Origin: Calendula officinalis
Lineage: Eukaryota; Streptophyta; Magnoliopsida; Asterales; Asteraceae
DNA length: 64,000 nucleotides
Assembly (NCBI GenBank): GCA_963853835.1
Contig: OY970821.1
Location: 48,748,646-48,812,645 of the forward strand
Direction of reading: 5' to 3'
Every line of letters begins with the position of its first letter. Within the stretch, counting starts at the first letter, position 1. The notes under the pieces are model-generated. The model saw only the letters and a list, made by a program, of their open reading frames with translations, did not search any database and was not told the origin of the DNA. Position numbers and translations under genes: made by a program. This document shows positions 9,387-19,189 of this stretch, piece by piece.

Positions 9387-10192
9387 TCTCATCAACTATA
9401 AACGTCTGTCAAACATACTTTTAAAGTGTGCAAAAAATGCAGCTGCTGAACTCTGAACTTAATCAGAATACAGTTCCTAAGATAAGTGATCATATGTCCT
9501 TCACTTCGCGATATCCCGTTAACTAGAGACACGGACAAACGTCAATCTCTAGTCACGACTATGTTTCCTGATCAAGATTTATGATGACTGATTAGACCAC
9601 TAATTGAACTTTCAATTTGGTCATGACCTGCGCAGGTACTTTAATTGTCACATCAAATCAACAGGGGGCCCACCGATATCTCTTCTTTTCATACTATTGA
9701 AAGAAGGAGTGAATAAACTTCGACTTACATTGTTTCTGCCATAATCGTTACATGACACATGGAAGTACTCTGTATAGCTACCAATTACGAATAGCGTTGG
9801 AGCAAACCAATGCATCACGAACTCTCACTAGGAGACTAATGTATCTAGGTTTTAAGACCTATATGATATTACCGTCTCACCATTACCTTTGAATTGTCCA
9901 TGAGGTAATACTCTGAGCATGGGTTTGTCCAACATTTAAAATCTCCATTTAAATGCTCATGGGAGTAGCAGCAATCTCCATGCTATGTTCAATCTTATGA
10001 ACAATCTACATACTCTCCATGACATCTTAATTCATATCTCATTCCCATGAGAATGATCGAATGTGGACGTTTTAAATGATCTATTAGATCACTTTGGATT
10101 TTGTTCTAAACATGCAAAATTGAAACTCAAATTTTAAATACTATATGAATGATAGAACACTTGCATATTATTTAATCACCATAAATAATTCA
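9387..10192. other. Copia-1 3' untranslated region
   Basis: About 800 bp between the RNase H reading frame and the polypurine tract with no coding signal. Confidence 0.7.
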
Positions 10193-10810
10193 TCAATTCA
10201 TACAATTTATTATTTGTGATATAGTTTCAATAAATAAACAATTCATCAATTCATACAAGTCACTTGGAAATCTAATCCATATCGTCCTAGCGTGAGCATC
10301 ATGCTTGGATCGACTTAGTGGCTTTGTGAATGGATCAGCCGGATTCTCCTCCGATGATACCCTTGTCACGATGACGTCACCTTCCTCGACACGTTTTCGC
10401 ACATAGTGATACTTTCTGAGTATATGCCTGGTTTTACTGTGATCTTTGGATTCTTTAGTCAATGAGATTGCACCTTCATTATCACAGTAGATTTTCAATG
10501 GGTCCTTGATGCTTGTTACGACACCAAGGTCACCGATGAAATTCTTCAACCATGTGGCCTCTTTTGCTGCCTCACTAGCAGCAATATACTCAGATTCACA
10601 TGTGGAATCAGCAACCGACTGCTGCTTGGAGTTTTTCCAAGTAACAGCTCCACCATTAAGTAAGAGTACCCATCCAGTTTGTGAGCACGAGTCATCCCTG
10701 TCTGTTTGAAAACTCGCGTCACAATAACCTTCCACAACAAGATCGTCTTTCCCACCATACACTAAGAACATATCTTTTGTTCTCCTTAGGTACTTGAGAA
10801 TCGTCTTCAC
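10193..10810 (-). pseudogene. Copia-1 RNase H
   Basis: 205-codon frame covering the Ty1/Copia RNase H. Conserved acidic positions are visible in GYCDASF, TCESEYIA and YCDNEGA, and the C-terminus has NPADPFTKPLSR. Acts in removal of RNA template during reverse transcription. The frame is open but separated by a stop from the RT part upstream, so it cannot be made as part of one polyprotein. Beyond about residue 175 the frame reads into non-conserved sequence. Confidence 0.85.
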
Positions 10811-10816
10811 CGCTGT

Positions 10817-11770
10817 CTAATGATCATTACCAGGGTTGTCCTGATATCGACTCACCATGCTCAAGGCATATGAGACATCAGGACGAGTACATATCATGGC
10901 ATACATGATCGATCCTATAGCCGAAGCATATGGGATACGACTCATTCTATCCCGCTCTAAGTCAGTGCTGGGACTTTGACTATGAGTCAATTTTATGCCA
11001 TGGTTCATTGGTAAATAACATTTCTTAGAATCAAGCATATGAAACCTCTTCAATACCTTGTCTAAGTATGTACTCTGGCTTAATCCTATTAGACGTTTTT
11101 CTCTATCTCTGTATATCTTGATTCCAAGTATGTACGCTGCATCTCCTAGATCCTTCATTGCAAAACACTTTCCCAACCAAGACTTCACGTCTTGCAGTGT
11201 AGGAATGTGGTTGCCAATGAGCAATATGTCGTCGATATATAACACTAGGAAGATTACATTGCTCCCACTAGTTTTGATATAAACGCAGGACTCATCTTCG
11301 CTTCTCGAAAACCCAAACTGTTTCACTCTTTCGTGAAAGCAAAGATTCCAACTACGAGATGCTTGTTTCAATCCATAGATGGATTTCTAAAGCTTACACA
11401 CTCTCTTGGGATGTTGCTTGTGGATAAAACCTTCTGGTTATGCCATATAGACATACTGAGTTAACTTTCCGTTCAGGAAAGCGGTTTTCACATCCATCTG
11501 CCAGATTTCATAGTCATGAAACGCAGCGATTGCAAGCAATATCCTGATAGACTTTATCTTGGCTACTGGTGAAAAAATCTCGTCATAATCAATTCCATGA
11601 GTTTGAGTATAACCTTTTGCAACCAGCCTAGCCTTATAAGTGTGCACATTCCCATCCATGTCAGTATTCTTCTGGAAGATCCATTTACACCCAACGGTTT
11701 TAGTGCCAGGTGAAATGTCAACCAAGTTCCATACTTGATTGTCATACATAGACTGAATCTCGCTCTCCAT
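10817..11770 (-). pseudogene. Copia-1 reverse transcriptase, broken frame
   Basis: Two open pieces: 11438-11770 (N-terminal RT with WIFQKNTDMDG, ARLVAKGYTQ, QMDVKTAFLNG) and 10817-11371 (catalytic part with LYIDDILLIGN, the YVDD-type active site, here YIDD and intact). Between them (11372-11437) the frame is lost. The pieces show a typical Copia RT that copied RNA to cDNA in virus-like particles. The breaks make the copy non-functional. Confidence 0.85.
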
Positions 11771-12174
11771 AGCCTCTTTCCATTTATCGACCTAAGGGCC
11801 TTCCATAGCTTCCTTATAGTTTGATGGCTCATCATCATCGACTGGTATACCATTATCAGTCGATGCATCGCCTTCAGCAATATGGTACTCATAATAATCA
11901 CCAAGATGCTCAAGAGGGCGAACAACTCTAGAGGATCTACGTCGAATGGTAGGAGTTATATCATTTTGTTCAACAGGAGTCTCATCCTCATGTTGAGTAC
12001 TAGTGTCAACTATAGATTCCGATTCAATTTCATTGGTTGACTCTTGGGACTCTTCAAGATCGATTTTGCTCCCACTATCTTCTTTGGATAATATCTCTCT
12101 CTCTCAAGAAAGAATCCTCTTCGAGCTATGAACACTTTGTTCTCATTCGGTTTGTAAAACCGATATCCAAAAGA
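11771..12174 (-). pseudogene. Copia-1 integrase C-terminal / linker region, decayed
   Basis: The gag-integrase frame stops at a TAG (12175-12177). The same frame continues beyond it with integrase C-terminal-like residues (SFGYRFYKPNENKVFIAR), so the TAG is a nonsense mutation. The rest of the linker toward the RT is acidic and contains further stops. Confidence 0.65.
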
Positions 12175-14316
12175 CTAGCGAGGGTAGCCAATGAAATGAT
12201 ACTTCTCTGATTTTCTTTCCAGTTTGTCATGAGTTTCGTGTCCGACGTAAACCTCACAACCCCAGATTTTCAAATGTCGGAGCGAGGGAGGATTCCCTGT
12301 CCACATTTCAGAGGGTGTCTTGGAGACCTTCTTAGTTGGTACAAGGTTCAAGATATGAGCTGCTGTTTCTAGGGCGTAACCCCAAAAGCTCACTGGAAGA
12401 GTTGCGCGACTCATCATCGATCGAACCATATCTAACAATGTTCGATTTCTCCTCTCAGACACTCCATTAAGTTGTGGAGTTCTAGGAGGTGAGAGTTGGG
12501 ATACTATTCCACAACTCTTTAGATGATCCATGAACTCTTGACTAAGATACTCTCCACCCCTGTCAGAGCGGAGCATCTTAATCCTTTTGCCCAATTGATT
12601 CTCAACTTCGTTTTGATAAACATTGAATGTCTCAAAAGTTTCTGATTTATGTTTAATCAAATAAACATAACCATATCTACTGAAATCATCAGTAAATGTA
12701 ACGAAGTATTTCTCGCCATGTCTAGTGCTTGACTTGAATGGTCCACACACGTTAGTGTGTACAAGATCCAACAAGTCTTTGCCTCTTTCACAAGTCCCTG
12801 TGAATGGCGCCTTAGTCATCTTGCCAAGTAAACAAGATTCGCACACATCATTCGATTTGAGGTCAAATGATTCTAGTACTCCATCCTTTTGGAGTTTAGC
12901 GATTCGTTTCTTGTTTATATGGCCTAAGCGACAATGCCATAGACATGATTTATCCAATACATTTTTGGACGAATCAACATTCAATATTAGATTTCTATTG
13001 TTAACGCAAACAACACTTTCATATATGCCAGAACAAGGAATAGCTTTGAAAATAAAAACATCATTCTTATAAACTAAGATAGAACCATTTTCATTATCAA
13101 AACCAAAAGTAAAACCATCCTTAAACAATGCATAAAATGAAATAATGTTTCGTGCCATGCAAGGCGAATAACAAACATATAATAAAGTAATCGAACTATC
13201 ACTACTAAGCATGAGCTCAAAATCTCCAATCTTGGTAACAGCAGCCGAGACTCTGTTTCCCATTATTAGATTCAGCTCACCATGCTTCAGCTTCCTACTA
13301 TTCTTTAGTCCCTGCATATCAGTGCAAATGTGAGTACCACACCCTGTATCAAGAACCCAAGAATTTGACATAGAAGCACTCTGTAGTTCAATCATAAAAG
13401 TACCTGATGGTCCAGACTTTTGGACTTTCTGATTCTTCAGATCATCCAAGTACTTTGGGCAGCTTCTTTTCCAGTGGCCCTTCCCTTGGCAGTAATAACA
13501 AGTGGCCTCTTTCGGATTCTTAGATGGTGCTACGTCAGAATCGACCTTCCTTTTCTTGTATCCCACTCTGGCTTTGCCACTGGGAGGAGGTCGCTTATTC
13601 TTCTTAGTACCACTAGAATGAATGGCCAGCACAGGAGCATTAGGAGTGGAAATCTTGGCTTTCGCCAAGCTTGCTTCGGTAGTTTTCAACATACCGTGCA
13701 ACTCCATGAGTGTCTTGTCCATATCACCCATGTTATAGTTAACTATAAATTGTGAGTAGGATGGTGGAAGCGAGTTCAGGACCATGTCAGTAGTCAACTC
13801 CTTCGGTAATGGAACACCCAAGTTCTCCAGCCTGTCTATGTAGCTTTTCATCTTTTGGACGTGGCCACATACAGGTTGCCCCTCTTGCAACTTACACGCC
13901 ACAAGGGAACTTACGACATCGAAACATTCTTGCCTAGCTCTATTCTGAAACATCAGTTTGAGCTGTTGGTTGATCTCGAACGCACCTAGCTTCTCAAAAC
14001 CCTTTTGGAGTTCAGAAGACATAGTGGTGAGCATCAGGCAAGCAACCTTTTCCGATTCAGCATAATGTTGCTCATAAGCTTTAATGTCATCTTCTGTCGA
14101 GTCGTCAGTGATCTCAGGAATTTCTTCGTCAAGGACATACTCCTTGCCCTCGTACCTTAAAGTAATTCTTAGAGTACGAACCCAATCAATATAGTTGGGT
14201 CCGGTGAGCTTCTCTCGTGATAACACCGACAGTAGATGGAAGTTAGAGTTTTGCGGTGGAAGTGGAGGTGGTGGTGGAAGATTTTGATTGTTGTTGTTGT
14301 TTTGAAGATTGGCCAT
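12175..14316 (-). CDS. Copia-1 gag-protease-integrase polyprotein, 713 aa
   Basis: Retroelement polyprotein. Domains by residue: Asn/Pro-rich N-terminus (1-22), gag (about 25-215), CCHC zinc knuckle (C273, C276, H281, C286), aspartic protease with active-site DTG (D323), GAG-pre-integrase HHCC zinc finger (H461, H465, C492, C495), integrase core (about 515-650). Integrase acids: the first position reads HTNVCGPF (N522) where other Copia elements, including element C here, have HTDVCGPF; D585 (RSDRGGEY) and E621 (GVSERRN) are present. The loss of the first catalytic Asp, plus the TAG end, implies a dead integrase. ATG 14316 is chosen because it begins the family-typical N-terminus; a 1.5-kb leader precedes it. 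Confidence 0.9.
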   Translation of the reverse strand: MANLQNNNNNQNLPPPPPLPPQNSNFHLLSVLSREKLTGPNYIDWVRTLRITLRYEGKEYVLDEEIPEITDDSTEDDIKAYEQHYAESEKVACLMLTTMSSELQKGFEKLGAFEINQQLKLMFQNRARQECFDVVSSLVACKLQEGQPVCGHVQKMKSYIDRLENLGVPLPKELTTDMVLNSLPPSYSQFIVNYNMGDMDKTLMELHGMLKTTEASLAKAKISTPNAPVLAIHSSGTKKNKRPPPSGKARVGYKKRKVDSDVAPSKNPKEATCYYCQGKGHWKRSCPKYLDDLKNQKVQKSGPSGTFMIELQSASMSNSWVLDTGCGTHICTDMQGLKNSRKLKHGELNLIMGNRVSAAVTKIGDFELMLSSDSSITLLYVCYSPCMARNIISFYALFKDGFTFGFDNENGSILVYKNDVFIFKAIPCSGIYESVVCVNNRNLILNVDSSKNVLDKSCLWHCRLGHINKKRIAKLQKDGVLESFDLKSNDVCESCLLGKMTKAPFTGTCERGKDLLDLVHTNVCGPFKSSTRHGEKYFVTFTDDFSRYGYVYLIKHKSETFETFNVYQNEVENQLGKRIKMLRSDRGGEYLSQEFMDHLKSCGIVSQLSPPRTPQLNGVSERRNRTLLDMVRSMMSRATLPVSFWGYALETAAHILNLVPTKKVSKTPSEMWTGNPPSLRHLKIWGCEVYVGHETHDKLERKSEKYHFIGYPR

Positions 14317-15063
14317 CTACAAAGAAGACAATTTCTTTGTTAGTTTATTTATTAGATAATCCTTAACATTATTTACCCAATAATCAAGTTAAGGCTAGGA
14401 TCCATTATTACGTTATTTGATGTGAAGAGGGATGCCGTAATTCACACCGAATAATTTCATAAGGAACCATACTATTGTTAATTTCAATCACCATGAAATC
14501 CCTAGACCTTTTAGATTCATTTTAAAGTATTAGAATGACATGTTAATCTCGATTCTGTGCTCGTCACATAATTCATGACAGGGATACCATGGATCATGAA
14601 TTTGACGGTGAATCTACCATGAAAGCACTCACGAAGATCCCCGACTCAAGTTCGCTTGGGTATCGCGAGAATCTCTTCACTCATAAGTATAATCTCAAAA
14701 TTAACGTACCGGCTCAATTGCACGCGCTTCGTTAATCAGATTATGCCTCGAGTGCGTGTCTCTCATGGAGAGCACAATCTTTCACATTTAACATCGAACG
14801 GGAAGTTTTGTTTAATGTAATTACTTTAGTGATACATATATATATAAACTTTTACAATATGTTTAAATTAAACTTTTAATTTATCTTGACTAAAGTAATA
14901 TGTATATATAATTCTTTTAATTCTATTAAAATGCGAGTACGCACCTTTTAATAATTAATTAATTATATATAATTATAATATTTAAATATACTTTTATTTA
15001 CATAATATTATAACGGAGGAATATATCAAAAACTATTTTGACATATGGGAGTTTCGAATTTAC

Positions 15064-15143
<80 letters not shown>

Positions 15144-15822
15144 TTATACTATTAATTTACATACATATATCTAATATATATTTATAATTATCATTAAGAT
15201 TTTATCTCTTTGGAGATATTTTATATAACAATATAAATACAAAATCAAATAATAACAAAAATCCGAAATCCATAATTTATATAAAATTTTCGGATCTATA
15301 CACATTGTGTATATCCTCAATTTAAATTTGATATCTTTATTTAAATACTCCTTTTAAATAACTATCTATATTTACCAAATTCTTTTATTTAAATATATAT
15401 ATACCGAAATATACATATATAAAAATAAATATTATCTTATTCAAATCTTTTATTCAAATACATCTATATACATATCCGAAAATATGTATACATGTATAAT
15501 AAATTTTGATTTATTCAAAACATTAAATAAATATATATTTATATATTAAAAACGGAAATTTTTAAATATATAAACACAATCTTTTATTTAATCTAATTTT
15601 AAATTATTGGTGAGATAATCATTGGTAGAATATCTTGATAAATCTAAAACCTTTTAAATTTATCCACTTACCATATTTTAATTAAAATCAATTTTTCAAA
15701 ATTAAAATATTTATTTATTTATTAATTTCCGAATTTCGGAAATACCGAAATAATACAAAAACAAAATTTTAATTTTACTTTTTCGAATTTAGGATCTAAC
15801 ACTCTTAGATTCGTAGACCAAC
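14317..15822. other. Copia-1 long AT-rich leader
   Basis: Non-coding stretch of 1.5 kb between primer site and gag start. Very AT-rich, includes the (AT)n microsatellite at 15066-15139. No ORF. Confidence 0.7.
15066..15139. repeat. (AT)n microsatellite, about 37 units
   Basis: Uninterrupted alternating AT run within the Copia-1 leader. Confidence 0.95.
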
Positions 15823-15834
15823 GCTCTGATACCA
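15823..15834 (-). other. Copia-1 primer binding site (initiator Met-tRNA)
   Basis: Minus-strand TGGTATCAGAGC one base inside the 5' LTR, complementary to the 3' end of plant initiator Met-tRNA. Confidence 0.9.
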
Positions 15835-15835
15835 C

Positions 15836-16601
15836 TGTTGGGTTTCGTACACATTTAACGTCACTATGTTCGTCGCGGAATTACGAACAATTAATACGAT
15901 AAACTACGAAGCTTAAGGATCGCTTAGATCTACGAGTCTAAGGCAACTAGTAATAAATAAATACTTACATTAGCGGTGCTCGGTGATTCGATTCCTTGAG
16001 AACGAGTACGCGCCAGAACTTGCCAACGAACTTAAGATTCAAGAAAGAACCCCTCTACTTGATCACACTCGAGGTTGACAACGAACGAGACAATACACCA
16101 CGATGTAGTGCAAAGTACCCTTGAGAAAACCCAAACGAAAACACCACCGAAAACTATTTCGGCGGCGGTCCGGCAGCGGCGTTACGGCGGCCGGAGGTGG
16201 CTTCGGTCGGCGGTCGGTCGGACGGACGAAGGGGGGCCGAACTTTGGGAGTAGGGTTCTCAATTAATGAGTTTGATGTATTTGGTCAATACCCCAAGGTC
16301 CCTTTATATAGGTTTAGGAAAACCTATGTTTCCTTATTTGAGTTGGACTCAAATTGACCTAAAGCCCGTCTTGTTTAATTAAACCATTAATTAACCAAGC
16401 CCGATATGGAATAACAAATTAATTACCCCTTAACTTATTCCAGTCCACCAAGCCCGATACGCATTAATTATACAATTAATTAATGCCCGGTTCGTTTATT
16501 CTCGTGTTCGGTTGTGTCCCGAGAGCAACCCTAGTAGGACTTTAATTTACGTTAACCAAGTCAAACCGTTTATTTGATGACGTTGGACACCATTTCCAAC
16601 A
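15836..16601 (-). repeat. Copia-1 5' LTR
   Basis: Near-identical to 8604-9370. Carries the active-orientation TATA box TATATAAAGG (minus, about 16301-16310). Confidence 0.95.
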
Positions 16602-16780
16602 ATTATAACGTCATATCAGTTAATCTATCATGATCAAACACTTGATCAAACTGTTAACAAACTCACGTAAGAGGTGACCAAATATTTTTTAATTTCATTA
16701 ATAATTAAAAACATTACATTTATAATTAAAACAACATTACGCTAAACTAAAAAGTAAAGACATTAAACTAAAAATTCAAA

Positions 16781-17165
16781 TTACAGAGATGTTTGATTTC
16801 ACGTTTTCTGTCCAAAATCCACTCAAGATGAGGCCCGGTCAAATGGTCATACGGCTCACCGTAGACTTTGATATTGTTCGCCATAGTAGTCTGCCACATC
16901 AATTCGAACTTCTGCTCCCTGACTGCCAACTCCCGCTTGTTGATTCACTTCCAAGTACGCTGGTGATTCTTTGTGGGTTTCAAAATAGTCGGATGTGGCG
17001 TTTTTCCATTTGTCGACGAGGTGGTCAACAATAGGCGGTGCTCCGACATTTGAAGCTTGAACACCCGACCCGTGGAGGATGTCGCTGTTAATTTCTTCTT
17101 GGTCTTGTCCCGTCCCATTGGTCGAACCTCCCTAACTTCAACCTCGTCGGAATACTCATCCGCTC
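16781..17165 (-). pseudogene. PIF/Harbinger ORF1 (Myb/trihelix-like) C-terminal fragment
   Basis: Minus-strand frames read EVREVRPMGRDKTKKK near 17105-17150, then KWKNATSDYFETHKES (shifted frame), then PYDHLTGPHLEWILDRKREI near 16800-16840. This order (RPMGRD, KW..AT..., PYDHLTG) is that of the DNA-binding partner protein of plant Harbinger transposons, often mis-annotated as a host gene. At least two frameshifts, so a relic. Copia-1 sits just left of it, and sequence on its far side (8560-8603) may belong to the same relic. Confidence 0.6.
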
Positions 17166-17944
17166 AATCGTAAATAATTTGATCATTGGTGCCACTTTGA
17201 TTTCTTCATACGATTAAATAAAAATAAAAAATCCTTGCATGAAAATAATCTTATCCTGTTCAAGAATGTGATCCGAACTAATCATCAACAATTAATTGAT
17301 ATATTCCGCCACTAGCAAATTCTAGCCATATTCGATTACCACTTTGACACGAACAAAAAATACTTCTCATATCCAATTTGTCTATTATCACATTCACGAC
17401 AACCAAATTGATTTATTCGGTGCACCAACTTCTTTGAACACCTCGGAAATGTCACCACCATTGTAAAAGTACAAAACAAACATGTGGCTTACAATGGTTC
17501 TGACATCGACATTTCCACTACACACTATCTCTATAAAACCCACACTTTACTCAACCTGACCTCTTCATAACTCCTACATATATTCTCTCTTCGTGCTTTG
17601 TCCTCCATACAAAAGTAGCCCAATAACAATTAGTTGGACTTTCAACGACGGCGTTTTGTCTTTTCCGCTCTATTACTCTGCACGGAGGTAGGCAACGAAC
17701 AGGTTTTTATCTAGAATTATGGATTATAAGAAAAAAAAAATACATTATATTTTTTTGATTGTACGTATTTTTCTATATGATGATATTGCGGTGATTCTGG
17801 ACAAATTTGGTGCCATTTTTAGGATTTGAACTTGAAAATTTAGTGAAAGTCACTAGAGCAGTACAAATTTAGTGAAAATTTAGGAAGTCGATCACTAGAG
17901 CAGTACAAATTTGGTGCCATTTTATTTCTTCCAAACGCGTAAAC
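17166..17944. other. Intergenic, no gene seen
   Basis: AT-rich. Includes a roughly 40-bp imperfect tandem duplication around CACTAGAGCAGTACAAATTT (17836-17912). Possibly the 5' part of the Harbinger relic. Confidence 0.4.
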
Positions 17945-18790
17945 TATAGGGGTGTACGTCACGTAAGGAAGCTTGATGCGGTTTCCTAACCCACGGTTTA
18001 CGATTGGACTCGATCCGGTGTACGTGAAACCAATTCGGATCTAGTTCCGAACTGGTTTTGAAACCGGTTCAGGATGGCGGGTTCTTTTTTCGTAAATTGA
18101 ACTGAATCAATTTTATTATGAATCAAATCTAATAACGAATTCAGGTGTGTTTCTATTTTCATTAAAAATCTAAGTTCGGAGTCTAAAATTATCTAGGGAA
18201 GAATTCGTTGAAATCCAGAATTTTTGTACTGCCAAACGATTAAACAGAAAAATAAAACAAATAACTTCATAAACTTAACAACCCCAAACTAAGAAATTTT
18301 GAGGTTTTTCTTTGTGTTGGTTTTCTTGATTTTGTCCCTTATAGAGTTTTCGCCTTTTCGGATTCTTATTACAAATCTTTTTGTAAAGTTCAAATAAATT
18401 TTTCTAAGTGGTAGATTTTTCATATAACTAGATTATGAGAACAAAATTATCACCTTTGAATATGTACAGTTTAATTAAAAATTTGCAGTGATAGATAGAA
18501 TTTTACATAGAAAAAATAGCAAAGAGAATAAGACATGAGCAAACTGTACCGAGAACCGGCCGGAACCGTCGAATCGGACCGAACCGAAATATAGTGTCCG
18601 GTTAACGGTTCTCTACTTTTCATACAAAATCGATTATCGGTCCGGTTCGGTCCAAAACAAAAGAAAAATCGGAAAAAGTCGAAGAAACTATTTCGGTTTG
18701 GTTCTGGCTGGTTCTAAGTCCTGCTGAAGACATCATCAGTTTAGTCCTCAGTCCGACCGAAACTATTTTCTCAATTTTTGTGTCGGTTAA
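17945..18790. repeat. hAT-like repeat debris (TAGGGGTGTACG end; GGACCGAACCG block)
   Basis: At 17947 a hAT-style terminus TAGGGGTGTACGTCACG is followed by AAACCGGTTC repeats to about 18085. At 18540-18790 lies a separate block dense in GGTCCGGTTCGGTCC and ACCGAACCG. Neither has a matching second terminus, so both look truncated. Confidence 0.35.
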
Positions 18791-19189
18791 GTTTTTAGAC
18801 TATGCACATATATAATAGAGAATAAGAGAAATGATGAAAATAAATAAATGGGAAAAAGAAAAGAAAGGAAGAATATCGCACCGAGCTGCTAGACTCGAAC
18901 TCAATATTTTTTGTTCAAAATAGAACATGTATATCAGCAACTAGGCCATATGTTTTGCACATTCATACGTATCTGGTCTTGAAGTGAAACTAATTACAAA
19001 TCTGGTCCCTAATTTCAAATTTTTATAAAACTATCTGCTTCTCATCTATGAACTGAGGTGTTAAAATGACCAATATACCTTTTAAAATACCTACTCTTAG
19101 TCCCTCATATTTTAATTAATTTATTTTTATTTCAATCATTGTTAATATGTTCGACCGTACAGGCTGTCACTCTTGCAACACTTCTAAAA
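18791..19189 (+). other. 5' flank of the dioxygenase gene
   Basis: AT-rich, no repeats recognised. A TATATAATAG string near 18808-18817 is the only TATA-like candidate and is far from the ATG. Confidence 0.3.

Larger units (their letters stand above)
8604..16601 (-). mobile_element. Copia-1: full-length Copia LTR retrotransposon, 8.0 kb
   Basis: Two LTRs (8604-9370 and 15836-16601) flanked by the 5-bp duplication ATTAT (8599-8603 and 16602-16606). Minus-strand order from right to left: 5' LTR, Met-tRNA primer site, 1.5-kb leader, gag-protease-integrase, reverse transcriptase, RNase H, polypurine tract, 3' LTR; this is Copia order (integrase before RT). By-eye LTR comparison gives 10 substitutions and one single-base indel over about 766 bp, so it is fairly young. 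The pol half is broken. Confidence 0.95.

Noticed and set aside
12725..13072. Plus-strand ORFs within Copia-1 (also 13420-13755)
   Set aside because: Antisense shadows of the gag-integrase frame.
19139..19189. Upstream ATG of the dioxygenase (adds 17 residues)
   Set aside because: The extra residues do not resemble the family N-terminus; ATG 19190 has a better context and gives the expected start just before VPVIDI.
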